The notes beneath the pieces are model-generated. The model made no database searches. It worked only from the letters and a program-made list of their open reading frames with translations, and was not told the origin of the DNA. From Cochliopodium minus (lineage: Eukaryota > Discosea > Himatismenida > Cochliopodiidae): a stretch of 21,730 nt of DNA. Positions 1 through 9,886 of this stretch are shown piece after piece; position 1 is the first letter of the stretch, and each line of letters opens with the position of its first letter. Position numbers and translations under genes: made by a program. Location of the stretch: contig JAMYWO010000420.1 of the NCBI GenBank assembly GCA_024220525.1, positions 1 to 21,730 of the forward strand, in the 5' to 3' direction.

Positions 1-110
1 AAAAATAAAAATAATGAAAAAATAATGAAAAAATATAATAAAAAATAAAAAATAAAAAATAAAAAATAAAAAATAAAAAATAAAAAATAAAAAATAAAAT
101 ATCAAAAATA
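1..110. repeat. AAAAAT-type low-complexity tract
   Basis: The first 110 bases are almost only A and T. From about 40 to 105 they form an imperfect tandem array of A(5-6)T units. The tract lies just downstream of a splice donor of the minus-strand GPALPP1-like gene (donor at 119-120). On that gene's sense strand it reads as a T-rich intron start, like the other introns here. It is best read as intronic simple sequence. Confidence 0.75.
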
Positions 111-1331
111 AAAAAATTACTTGGGACGTCACGGTCACCAAAACTAGTGACATTCCCCCTTTTCAACATGGTCATATAATCGTTCCTCTTTTCCCCAGGA
201 GGCAAAGACATCATCCACTGTTCACGCTGAATGTTGTCAGACTCTTTTCTTTCCTCATCTCTTCCCACTTTTGTTGCTCCAAGAGTTTTGTTTGCATGTC
301 CATCCTTTTTCAATCTCTTCTGCCATTTTAAGAGATTCTAGTGTGGGAGTGGTGGTCCTATTCTTACTAAATTTAAAAAAAATTATTGGAATATTGTTAA
401 ATTTTTTAAAAAATAATTAAATAAAATTAAAAAAATTATTAAAAAAATAGTATAAAATAATTTTAAAAAAAAAAAATAAAAAATAATTTAAAAAAATAAT
501 TTAAAAAAAAGTTAAAAAATTATTAAAAATTTAAAATTAATTAAAAAATTTAAAAATTAATTTAAAAATTTTGTTTAAATAAATTTATTAAAAATAAGAA
601 ATAATTAATTTTTTTTATAATAAATTTGTTGTTGAGTGAAAATGATGTTGTACAAGAAAATATTTAAAAAAAATATATGGGATTTTCACAAACATTAATT
701 TATCGAAGCATTTGGTTGTGGATCTTTCAAAAAAAGAAATTCAAAATTAATTGAAGGATAGATTTTTGATCCTTTATTTTTTTCTTTAACAAAGGATTCA
801 TATAGCAAGAATAATATCATATAAAGATATTAAATGGATTCATTCAAAAAGATTATAAATTAATTAAAAATTCCTCTCACCATTATTGACAGGATTATCA
901 CTGTGTACATCATTTGAGGTGAGAAAATCGAAAGATGGACCCTGCACAATCCTCTTCTTCTCCACCAACCCCACCTCCCTCTTATCCTCTCCATCAATAT
1001 CTTTATCACCCCTATCCTCTATCCCTACATTGATATTATTTACATTTGTATTGATGATAGTGTCATCTTCTTTCCTTCCCTCTCCTATATCCTTATCCTT
1101 TTCCTTTTTCTCTTTTTTTTCTTTCTTCCTCTTCTTTTTCTCCTTTTTGTGTTTCTTTTTATCTTTCTTCTTCTTTTCCTTTTTATCCTTCTTCTTCTTT
1201 TTATCTGATTGATTCATCGTCTCGATCTTCCTTTTCGGCTGGAAATCCTTCGAGGGCAAGGCTGGGCCCAATATCAAAGGTGATATATTATTTGTATTAT
1301 TGGGATTGATGTTCATATCTTTATCATTCAT
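1..1331 (-). CDS. GPALPP1: GPALPP1/DUF3752-like protein, 5' part (3' end outside window)
   Basis: Partial gene entering from the left edge. Exon 1 (about 1331 to 881) starts at the first in-frame ATG and ends at a good donor, G|GTGAGA. It encodes LILGPALPSKDF, the GPALP(P) motif that names the family, then a Lys-rich stretch of about 45 residues. Exon 2 (about 357 to 121) encodes REQWMMSLPPGEK, which matches the REsWMtxLPPE core of DUF3752, and ends at CCA A|GTAATT. Human GPALPP1 is a poorly characterised, probably nuclear protein; its function is unknown. Oddity: the phase predicted by the exon 1 donor puts a TAG near the start of exon 2 (see findings), so the exon 1/2 join is not settled. 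The intron between them (358-880) is AT-rich and I see nothing else in it. An in-frame acceptor at 1351-1352 leaves room for an upstream exon. Confidence 0.72.
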
Positions 1332-1689
1332 ATCCCAAAACAAATTCTCGCTAATTTTTTTTATTATTTTTTATATTTTAACTGAAAAACATCAAATATA
1401 GTTTTCAATGTTCAATTCAAGAGAACAAACAAATATTGATCCTTTTTTCTTCAAATTTTTAACTTTCATTTTCTGTTGAAAAAAAAAATAAATTTTAAGA
1501 GGACAAGAGTCAGGTTCTTTTTCTTAGTAAATTTGTGAATGAACTGAAATAACCTTGTAATATTTTTTTTCAAATTTTACAAAAAGTGATCTTAGATAAA
1601 GATATCAAAAGTAAAAAGAATTGTAATTCCATTTTTTTACTTGATTTTTTTTTTATTCTTTTATTAAAATTAAAAAAAGGGCGGAAGTG
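1332..1689. other. Intergenic, tandem minus-strand genes
   Basis: This 358-bp AT-rich gap separates the start of the GPALPP1-like gene from the stop of ARL8; both run leftwards. It should hold the GPALPP1-like promoter and the ARL8 polyadenylation region. I see no further coding segment or clear motif. Confidence 0.5.
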
Positions 1690-3162
1690 TTATTTGTTAT
1701 TTGTTGATTTAGCATGTTTCATCAACCATTCCAAAGTGACATCTATGTTAATCTGATTTTTACAAGAAATGGAATAACAACATACTTCTCTTCCTTGGAT
1801 TTTATTCAATTCACTATGCAAAAAAAAAATTTATAAGGAAAAGGTAATAAAAAATAAATAAAGTCAAACGAAAAATTTTTATTAATTCTATTAAAAGATA
1901 TCTATGTATAAAAAATTAAAATGTAAACAAATATAGTTTTTATGTTTCATATGATTGTGTTTAGGAAGGGATCAAGTGATAATCAAAAAATCGTTTTGAT
2001 ATTTTTGTTGAATAGAATGAATCAAAAAGTTGAATGAAATAAAGATTAAGGTGTGTGGGATGAATTATTTTGATATAAAGTTAAAATGAAATTATATATC
2101 ATTCTTTCAATGTTGATATATCATTCAAAGATATGTTTTGAGTAACCATAAAAGTTGATATATAAAAGGTAATATATTGATATTGAAAAAGATGTTTATA
2201 TTTCAGAAAAATGATTACAATGTTTCGATAATTTCAGGTACACCAATTGCATCTTTCAAATCATTTTTATTTCCTAATACGAGAAGAGGAATTCCTGCGA
2301 GTGGAGGTTTGGTAAGGAGATCAAATAATTCTTTCTTGGATGCTTCAAACTTTTCGCTATCGGATGCATCTACAACATAAACGATCGCATTTACTCCTCT
2401 ACAATATCTTTCCCACTAGAAAAAAATTTTTGTTGAAAAAATGATGGTAATAAAGGATAAATATTCAAATGAAATGAAATAAATTTCTATTGTGCAATAT
2501 CATTTCAAAATGATCACATATTTTCTCATCAAGAAATATTATTGGCTTTAAATACTTCTTAAATTCATTTTTCTACAGTATTAATTGATCAATTCTTCAT
2601 TAAATGTATGAAATATATGAGATATATAAAAAATTCTTTGATTTTAAAATTTTTTGATTATAAAAGTTTAATGAAGTAATTTATTAGAGCTCATATTACT
2701 TTATTTAATTAATATATGTCCGAATTGAAATATATATTTTTACCATTGATCTGAATCTTGGTTGACCACCAATATCCCACAATTTAATTGTCACACTTCC
2801 CTTTGTCACTAAATTAAAAAGAAAAATTTATATGAATGAGAAAATTGAATAAGAAAATTCAAAAAACAGCAAAAAAAAAAAATATAAAAAGACCTTTTTT
2901 CATATTAAAACCAACAGTTGGAATCATATCTTCATTATAGTTTCCATCCTTTATATTAAAAAAAAATTTTATATTTATTGATTATTTTATAAAAAGAGTA
3001 TAAAATGGTATTTAAATAAATGACACGCACAGTAATGACATTCACTAATGTAGTCTTTCCAGAATTTTGTAAACCAACAAGTGTCAATTCCATTTCTTGT
3101 TTCCAAAATTTAGATTTTATCCAATCAATAATGTTTTTGAAAAAATTTCTGATGGAATCCAT
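1690..3162 (-). CDS. ARL8: ADP-ribosylation factor-like GTPase 8 (ARL8), complete, five exons
   Basis: Exons: 3162-3031, 2948-2894, 2808-2744, 2415-2219, 1813-1690, giving 190 aa with every junction in phase; human ARL8 is 186 aa. Visible motifs are the P-loop GLQNSGKT, switch [10 protein letters not shown], switch [15 protein letters not shown], the guanine-specificity motif NKND and the final SCK box. The N-terminus has no Gly2, in keeping with ARL8 lacking N-myristoylation. In other eukaryotes ARL8 sits on lysosomes, recruits kinesin adaptors and tethering factors, and drives lysosome movement and fusion. The last exon lies 405 nt downstream; without it the frame stops just after [10 protein letters not shown] and the protein would look truncated. 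With it, [14 protein letters not shown] aligns without gaps to the human C-terminal region. The neighbouring V-ATPase gene is another endolysosomal gene, but nothing shows a functional link. Confidence 0.95.
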
Positions 3163-3529
3163 TTATGTATGAAATAAATGATTTCTATCCTTTTTCTTCT
3201 TTACAATACAAATTTTTTTTTTAATATTAAATTCGCTCTTTCTCCCACTTTAAAAAAAAATAAAATATAATAATATTTTTTATTTCACTTGATATATTTT
3301 TTCTTTTGAAGAATTAAACAGTATAATGGAAAGAAAATATTAACAATTATGGCAAAATTAATTCTTTTAACAAAAATATAAAAAGGAAAATTTTTTTTTT
3401 TTTTTGATTTTCTTTTTTAATTGTTTAAATAACAAAATGTATCATACATAATAGTTGTATTATGATTCCTATTTTGGATGATATATCTTTTTCTTTTTTT
3501 TATAAAAAATTCCAATTATTATATCAGGA
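3163..3529. other. Intergenic, no gene seen
   Basis: This 367-bp AT-rich spacer lies between the ARL8 start and the V-ATPase subunit e stop, both on the minus strand. It contains A and T homopolymers of up to about 14 bases. I see no exon, RNA gene or clear regulatory motif. Confidence 0.5.
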
Positions 3530-3966
3530 TTATGATCCGTACTGAGGAGGTTCAAGAGGATTTAACTGAGATGCCCAAACACAAAACCACCTTTATTTTT
3601 AAAATATAAAATTATATATTTGAGATATTTTAAAAATATTAGGAAGGTGAGAAAATGATGAAATATCTTAAAATTTTATTGAAAAGAAATGAGAAATTAC
3701 ATTATCCACAAACAAAATAATCCAACCCAAACACATAATCTCCAAAGTCTAAGTTAATGAATTAATGGTTAAATTTTATTCTATCCAAAAAAAGAATTTT
3801 GCATTTATATGAATCATATAAACTGTTTATCTTCTTTTTTTTTAAAAAGTATATATTTGTTTTACGCAGGATCGCTTGGTGAACATTTTCTTCCAAAAAG
3901 ACTTAATATAATACCAGCAACGAAAAGTAGAAGAGTATACCAAATCAATGGTGAATTCAAAGCCAT
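3530..3966 (-). CDS. ATP6V0E: V-type ATPase V0 subunit e (Vma9/ATP6V0E type), three exons
   Basis: Exons: 3966-3866 (101 nt), 3748-3701 (48 nt), 3590-3530 (61 nt), giving 69 aa, all junctions in phase 2. The family is about 70-81 aa. The protein has two hydrophobic helices: PLIWYTLLLFVAGIILSLF at residues 6-24, and a second from the LWRLCVWVG region to about residue 57. It ends with QLNPLEPPQYGS, matching the AQLNPLFGPQ signature of animal subunit e and QLHPLVAP of yeast Vma9. Subunit e is a small hydrophobic part of the membrane V0 sector; in yeast it is needed for V-ATPase activity. The start has a good context (GAGAAATGG). Read without splicing, the first exon would be a 34-aa single-pass peptide. 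The split into tiny exons makes this gene easy to miss. The call rests on short motifs, but topology, length and phases agree. Confidence 0.87.
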
Positions 3967-4125
3967 TTCTCCTTTTTTTTTTATTTGAATAAAAAATTAA
4001 TTTTTTTATATTTTTATAATACTGTGTAAAAATAAAAAAAAAAAAGAGGAAAAGTATTTGGAACATTTTTTTTAAAATTTGAAACATGTTTATTTGAATC
4101 AAATATTTTGGAGGTTTTATTTTTA

Positions 4126-5631
4126 TCAGATATGGTTTTTAAATTGTATTTGTTGATTGTTTCTTTGATTGAATTTCTTTCTCTTTTTGATATGGGGCTT
4201 TGATTTCAAATGAATATTGATTTGGAATTCACCCCAAATCTTCTTTTTGCAGAATTCACAATCGAGAATCTTATCATCATACTCTGCCTTCTGATTTCTT
4301 TTGGCGATAAAATCTTGATGTGGAATGGATAGATTATTCACAAAAGAATGAACAATATCTTTGGAGATGATAGACACTTTTTGATCCCATTTATCCAGAT
4401 AAGAAGTATCAAGATAATAGATAGGGATATCTCTTGTTAGAATTCGATTTTTGATCCATAAAATTTGCTTCTTGGCATACTTGATTGTATGATGATTCAA
4501 TTTATCAATACATTCACTCAATATTTTCTTTTCAACATCAATATCTTGAACAATATTTAAATCTTTGTCATCTTTTATGTTGTTTTCATCTTTATTCTTT
4601 CTATAACGAAGAATATCTTCAAATTCTTTGAAACCAATGGATTGAAGCAATCCACCACGTGATTTATAATAGTTTTCATATCCAAATGAAATCAATCTCT
4701 CATTCAATTCGTAGATTTCATCCAATCCACCATTATCAACCATCATTTGGGTCCTATTTTTAATTCTTTCACTTAAAATTGAATTTTCACAACCCAACCA
4801 AAAAATTAGAGCATCATATTTACATTCCAAACTTTGTTTATCTATCAATTCGGATTGCTTTTTATTATTTTGTTGAAAGATTTGTATGCTTCTCAAGATT
4901 TTTCTCCTTTGATTGGGATGATATTTAAGTGACATTTCTTTATCTATCTCCTCCAATATTTTGTGCAACTCTTCATTTGAATTAGCTTTGTATTTCTCCT
5001 CCATTTCTTCATTCAATACCTCATTTTCTTTCATTTCAATTGTATTCTCCCTATCGAAAAAAATGTATTAATTATAATTCTATTTTAATCAATAGGTATA
5101 CCATAATAGTGATTCAACATAGTAAATTGTTCCTCCTTTTTTTTTTAAAATTATATTTCCAAAATTAATCTTTTTACTTTTATAAAAATCGAATATAAAA
5201 AGTTTTTGATGGATCGAATTACCCACTATAATTGGTATTTGACCTTTATCATTTATTTCCTTTATTTTAATTTTACAATATTCATTAAATTTGTTTACAT
5301 CAAACTGATCATCTTCAATAGGATCTATCATCGAGATCAAATGATGTTTTATTCCATCCATTTCTTTTTCTGTTGCTTTATTGGTGAAATTATCCAATCC
5401 CTTATAAACTTGCATGGAATCTGCACTTATAATTTCAGATTTTAATTGTTTTGCTATTTCTATTCCAATTTTCGTTTTTCCAACCGAAGTTGTTCCTATT
5501 TTTATTTAAAAAAAATTTGAATGGAAAATATAAAGTTAAAATAAATGCAAAACAAAATTTAGTCTTTCAATTCGATTAATGATACCTATTATTACTATTA
5601 ATTTTTGTTTAGGAGAAATATTTTCTTTCAT
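4126..5631 (-). CDS. TRIT1: tRNA dimethylallyltransferase (TRIT1/MOD5/MiaA family), complete, four exons
   Basis: Exons: 5631-5586, 5495-5223, 5135-5102, 5050-4126, giving 425 aa in frame. The enzyme transfers an isopentenyl group from DMAPP to N6 of A37 in tRNAs that read UNN codons (i6A37); family members act in cytosol, mitochondria and nucleus. Visible features: P-loop GTTSVGKT (residues 16-23), the DMAPP-binding region SADSMQVY (39-46), VGGTIYYVESLLW (about 105-117), which forms only after removal of an 87-nt intron, and GLLQSIGFKEF of the tRNA-binding part. Near the C-terminus is a C2H2 zinc finger, C-x2-C-x12-H-x5-H (C382, C385, H398, H404), as in MOD5 and TRIT1 but not bacterial MiaA. 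A Lys-rich tail follows. The first exon is short and ends in VIIG, the beta strand before the P-loop, so the start is secure. Confidence 0.95.
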
Positions 5632-6427
5632 TTTTTTTTAATTTAATTTTTCATTTATCTGAAAAAAAAAATTTAGTTGAAAAATATAGAAATTTCATTT
5701 TGATTGCTTTCACATTTTTTTTGAATAACAGATTTGAATGCAAGATATATATCTCCTTTCTTGTTTTTGTTTTTGTTTGAATTGAGGAAGATAATTAAAT
5801 TTAAAATGAAAAATATATTTCAAAGTTCCTCTCAATAAAGATTTAAATTTCCTTCTAAGATATTAATTTCTTTGGACACGCAAGTTAATATATACTCTTG
5901 AAAATCATTTTTTTTTTTCAGTTGAAATGAACAGGATATTAATTTTTAAGTGAAAAATATGTTATAATGTAATTTTTTATTTTAATTACAAAAATTGAAG
6001 ATGAAAATAGTGATGAATGTAATAACTTGTTGTCTTTCTTTCATTTATTTTTTTTTTTTGAATACTTTCTCGTAATTTAAATTTTTCAACAAATGAAAAT
6101 ATAAAAAAAGATTTGTTGTTCATTTTTTGATTCAAAAATAATAAAAAAAAATTAAAAAAAAATCACTCTCAAAAAAAAAAAAAAAAGAATCAAAGAAAGA
6201 CAAGGCTTTACTGAAAGGAATTAAATCTAGGATCTTTATCTAAAAGTAAATTTATTTACTCACCAAGAAAGAATATCTATTCTTATACCCACCAACTAAA
6301 AAACTATAAACAAATCAACAAATCATTTGTCAATAATAATAAATACTGTATAAAAAAATATTCAAAAAATAAATACAATAATAACACAAAAATCAACCCG
6401 ATTTCAAAAACAATACACATCCTCTAA
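5632..6427. promoter_or_regulatory. Divergent intergenic region between TRIT1 (-) and kinase (+)
   Basis: This 796-bp AT-rich spacer lies between two divergent start codons and must contain both promoters. It has A runs (about 6170-6190) and T runs, and a relatively C-containing stretch just upstream of the kinase ATG (about 6260-6427), probably its 5' leader. I cannot point to a specific transcription-factor site, and no exon was recognised. Confidence 0.5.
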
Positions 6428-7430
6428 ATGACAAGCGTAGATTTTAATATTGGTTATCTCATCGGAAGTGGAGCAGATGCAGAGTAAGAGAAATACAAAT
6501 TTTTTAAATTATACTTCCTGCAATCTGATTATGCAATCTAATTTAATTATACCCTTAGTTCCAAAAATAAAATAATAATATAAAAAAAAATTTTTTTAAT
6601 TCAAATAAAAAAATCCATTCAATAATAATCCTCAATTTCAAATTATGCGAAATATTAAAAAAATAATTAAATCAAATTAAATAAAAAGAGTAAGATTGGC
6701 ATCACTCTCAGACGGAAAACAATATGCAGTGAAGATATTGAAGATAAAAAATGATGATCAGAGAGATAGATTCAAAAGGGAGATAGAGATAACCAAATTT
6801 CTCAACCACGAGAACATAATAAAATTCTATGAAACCAAAGAGATGGATGAGGGAACCATCTATTTGTTCATGCAACATATCAAGGGACAGAATCTCGATA
6901 AACACATGAACGACCACGAAGATGGCATAGAAGAGAAGAAGGTCAAGGGATTGTTCTACCAACTCATCAATGCAGTGACATTCATCCATTCCCAAGGGAT
7001 TTACCACAGGGATATCAAATTGGAGAATATCTTGCTCGATGAAGACTCTCAGAAAATTTATCTCATTGATTTTGGCTACTGCGGCCTCTCTTCATCCAAC
7101 GGATCCACCATTTTCAGCGAACCTGTCGGATCCCCTTTGTATCTTTGCCCTGAGAAGATCAAAAGTGTTCCTTATTGTGGTCAATCCAGCGATGTTTGGT
7201 CTTTGGGTGTTTGTTTGTTCAAACTTTTGAACGGCTTCTATCCTTTTTATCCTTATGACACCATGGGCAACCAGGAGTTGGCTGAACTTATTTTGAACTC
7301 TGATGTTTACTTTAACCCCACTCTTTCTCCTCTCGCTAATGATCTCCTATCAAAGATGTTGGACAAAAATCCTCAGAACCGGTTGACTGTCCACCAAATT
7401 TTGCAACATCCTTGGTTTAACTCCAAATAA
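6428..7430 (+). CDS. Ser/Thr protein kinase, CAMK/SNF1-like, two exons
   Basis: Exons: 6428-6483 and 6689-7430, giving 265 aa, essentially a bare catalytic domain. The acceptor at 6687-6688 was chosen because it restores the Gly-loop valine: GSGADAEVRLA at residues 13-23. Catalytic residues are all present: Lys34 in YAVKIL, the helix-C Glu in FKREIEI, YHRDIKLEN with Asp127, DFG at 146-148, GSPLYLCPE of the activation segment, DVWSLGV, and the terminal HPWF typical of CAMK/SNF1 kinases. The Gly-loop lacks the third glycine (D-A-E in its place), which is tolerated in active kinases. There is no regulatory tail or calmodulin-binding segment. Substrate and pathway cannot be deduced. The TAA stop is 117 bp from the stop of the convergent TIPIN-like gene. 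Confidence 0.93.
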
Positions 7431-7547
7431 TATGTATTTTCTTAGCTATTATTATTTTCAAAACAGGAAAAAAAAAATTCTAAATTAAATGTAAATTTTA
7501 AATTATATTGCTTTTTTATTTTATATCTTTAATTCTTATCTTCCACT

Positions 7548-9568
7548 TTAATTTGAGATAAATATTTTTTTTGTTATGTTTTCGTACATCAAAAGTCCTT
7601 CACTTTCCATTATCTCCAGGATAGAGTTTAATTCATTTTCATTCAAATCAATAGAAGCTTTTTTCTTTACTTCCTCTTCGAAATCGGCTCTATCTATCTC
7701 ATCTTCTCTCCTTCTGTTAATCATTTCTTGAAATGTTTTCCTGCATACTTTCAAAGATTCTTCGTTTACCTCTACCTTTGGTTTTGACTCAAATTGTTTG
7801 GTTTCTTCATCCTTGCTTTTTTCTACACTATCTTGTTCATTGTCGAGATCCACCACAAGCTCACTTTCGAAATCAATGTTCATGCTTGATTCAATATTGT
7901 TGTCAAGGTTCACTACAAGTTCACTGTCAGGACTTGCTTCTATCTTTTTGTCAAGAATTGTTTCTTTTTCAAGATTGACTTCTATTTCACTGTCGAGGTT
8001 AATTTCAATTTCTTCATCAATATTTGCTTCGTCAAGGTGGAGATCTATCTCATCATCCATATCTTCTTCCAAATTTTTCTTTGTGTTGGACTTTTTCACC
8101 AACTTTTTCGGTTTTCTCTCTTCTATTGTTGATTTTGATTTCTTCTTTTTATCATCAGAGGCATTCGAAGTTTCTTTTTTTCTTTTTGAAGTTTCTCTTT
8201 TACTTTTAGTCCTCTTTTCTTTTTTCTTTTTTGGTTTCTTTTCTTTAACGGGAGATTCTTCTTCCATAATTTTTTGTTCCACTGGCTCTTCTTCTTCAGA
8301 CAAAACAGTTTCTTTGATCTTTTCTTTATCAATTTCGGATTCATCCTCAATGACCAACTTATCAGAAGGAGACAAAGGTACATCCTTATTTTCAATGTCC
8401 CCCAAAATGATGTCATCCTCTCCATCATCAAGAACGATATCATCTTCCTCCACTCTGTTGTTTATAGATTTTGAAGTCATAGTGTTGTTTTTGAAAAGTC
8501 TTCCTCCATTGTTTGGTTTTTTCTTTTTTTTTTTTTTGAAAAAAATTTGTAAGTATAAAGAAAGTATAATATAAATATGAAGAAAAAAGATCAAATATTA
8601 AAGAAATGATCATTTTCTTATGATTTGAAAAAATCTTGAAAAAGATTCTTACATTCTCCACTATATCATCTTCATAGATATCTGGTGAAGATTCTCTCAC
8701 CCTTTCTACCTCTTCTTCTTCGTCCTGGATGATTTCAGGCTCAGGATCTCTTTGCCTTTTGTTCCTGCTTTGGCGGACATTTATATCTTCGTTTTCATTC
8801 TCGTATCTATCCTCCCCTTCTTCTATTTCGAGCCTTGCCTCGTTCTTTCTCTTTCTTTCCTTTCCAAATGCATCCATGTAGAGTGTATCAGATAGTGCTT
8901 GGTTTGATCCCAATCTTTCTGCCCTTGCGATGAAATCATCTGTTGATATCTTGGGGAATACTTTCTTGCAGAACATTTCATACTGTGTTATCATTTGTAT
9001 CAAGAAATCATCCTTTTATTTCGATTGAGTATTAATAAACATAAAGTTTTTATGTAGATATACTTTAAAAATAAAAAATTATAAAGTTATTATTGTTCAT
9101 AATCAGATATATCATTCTTCCACTCAATTGGGATCTATCCATTTCATAAATAATCAAATAAATTTTTTTATAATTAGTGAAGATAATATTTGATTTGTTT
9201 ATTATGAAAGTATACAAGAAATAAAATTGTTTAATAAGAGTATCTCAAAATATATGTAAGGATATAACCTTTATAGATTATATTAAAAACTAAATATAAC
9301 GATTTATATTTGATTGTTATATTGTTTTTACTTTTCCTTTTTGATAATCAGGTATTGATTTATAAAAATTGTCGAATAAATTCAAATTCTCTTTTAACAT
9401 ATCTGAGGTTAGTTTTGGCCTTTCTCTCTTCTTTTTGATTGGAACAATTTCATTCTCAATGTTTTCCTTATCAGTTGGTGGGAGCACATTCAAGTCCATA
9501 TTGGTGTCGTCATTATCATCTTTAGAATCCTCTTCAAAAGAATAATTGTTTTCTTCATCCAATAGCAT
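7548..9568 (-). CDS. TIPIN: TIPIN/Swi3/Csm3 replication-fork protection protein with long charged tail
   Basis: Exons: 9568-9332, 9012-8653, 8522-7548, giving 523 aa, all phase 0. The Swi3 domain spans residues 50-115: RERPKLTSDML, then after the first intron VFPKISTDDFIARAERLG, matching LFPKLQFEDFIDRVEKLG of human TIPIN. TIPIN/Csm3 pairs with Timeless/Tof1 at the replisome, stabilises stalled forks and supports the S-phase checkpoint. Residues 116-199 are charged. The third exon adds about 324 residues, rich in Glu, Lys and Ser, with acidic repeats (ILDxxIEAS, VVNLDN type), and ends in a folded-looking 66-residue segment. Human TIPIN is only 301 aa. The join between exons 2 and 3 (intron 8523-8652) is in phase but uses an A-rich acceptor, so the last exon might instead be a separate gene starting at 8480. 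The Swi3 call is firm; the fusion is likely but unproven. Confidence 0.85.
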
Positions 9569-9886
9569 TTTTTATTATATTTGAATAAATATTAAACGTT
9601 CTTTATTTCTTATTTAAAAAAAAAGCGCCAAAATATATTTTGATAATTCTCCAAACATCCTTTTCAATAAGCATCCAATATATTTCATTTGTGATTAATA
9701 ATCAATAAGAATATATATTTTTTTGGATATTCTATTATAATAGAATATCTTAATATATCGAAAATCAAAATGTTCTAGATTCATCATCGAAGTGATATAG
9801 ATTAAAAATTGAATCATGTTCCCATCTACTTCCACCAATCTTTGATCCCCAAAAACTAAATTTAAATAAAAAAAAAAAATAAGAGG
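9569..9886. promoter_or_regulatory. Bidirectional promoter region, TIPIN (-) / UQCC2-like (+)
   Basis: A 318-bp spacer between two divergent ATGs. It is AT-rich, with GCGCC at about 9624-9629 as a rare GC-containing spot, and an A-rich leader (about 9868-9880) directly before the plus-strand start. The motif resembles an E2F/MBF-type core (GCGCCAAA), which would suit a replication gene, but one short match is weak evidence. Confidence 0.4.

Noticed and set aside
1-110. Telomere or CRISPR-like array
   Set aside because: Units are simple A(5-6)T with no spacers and no G-rich strand, and the tract lies inside an intron.
886-1212. Plus-strand frame rich in Ser, Leu and Phe
   Set aside because: It is the antisense of the Lys-rich stretch (AAG/AAA codons) of the GPALPP1-like gene.
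3862-3966. Stand-alone 34-residue single-pass membrane peptide (OST4-like size)
   Set aside because: Its stop lies inside an intron; splicing gives a better-supported V-ATPase subunit e. The sequence does not match OST4.
4126-5631. Bacterial origin of the isopentenyltransferase by recent transfer
   Set aside because: It has four exons, a eukaryotic-type C2H2 finger and host-like base composition.
7798-8574. Long plus-strand Ser/Phe-rich frame (258 codons)
   Set aside because: Antisense shadow of the Glu/Lys/Asp-rich TIPIN tail; the minus-strand frame joins in phase to a recognised domain.
9620-9632. E2F/MBF site upstream of the TIPIN gene
   Set aside because: Only one short GCGCCAAA match; kept as a remark in the promoter entry, not as a site of its own.
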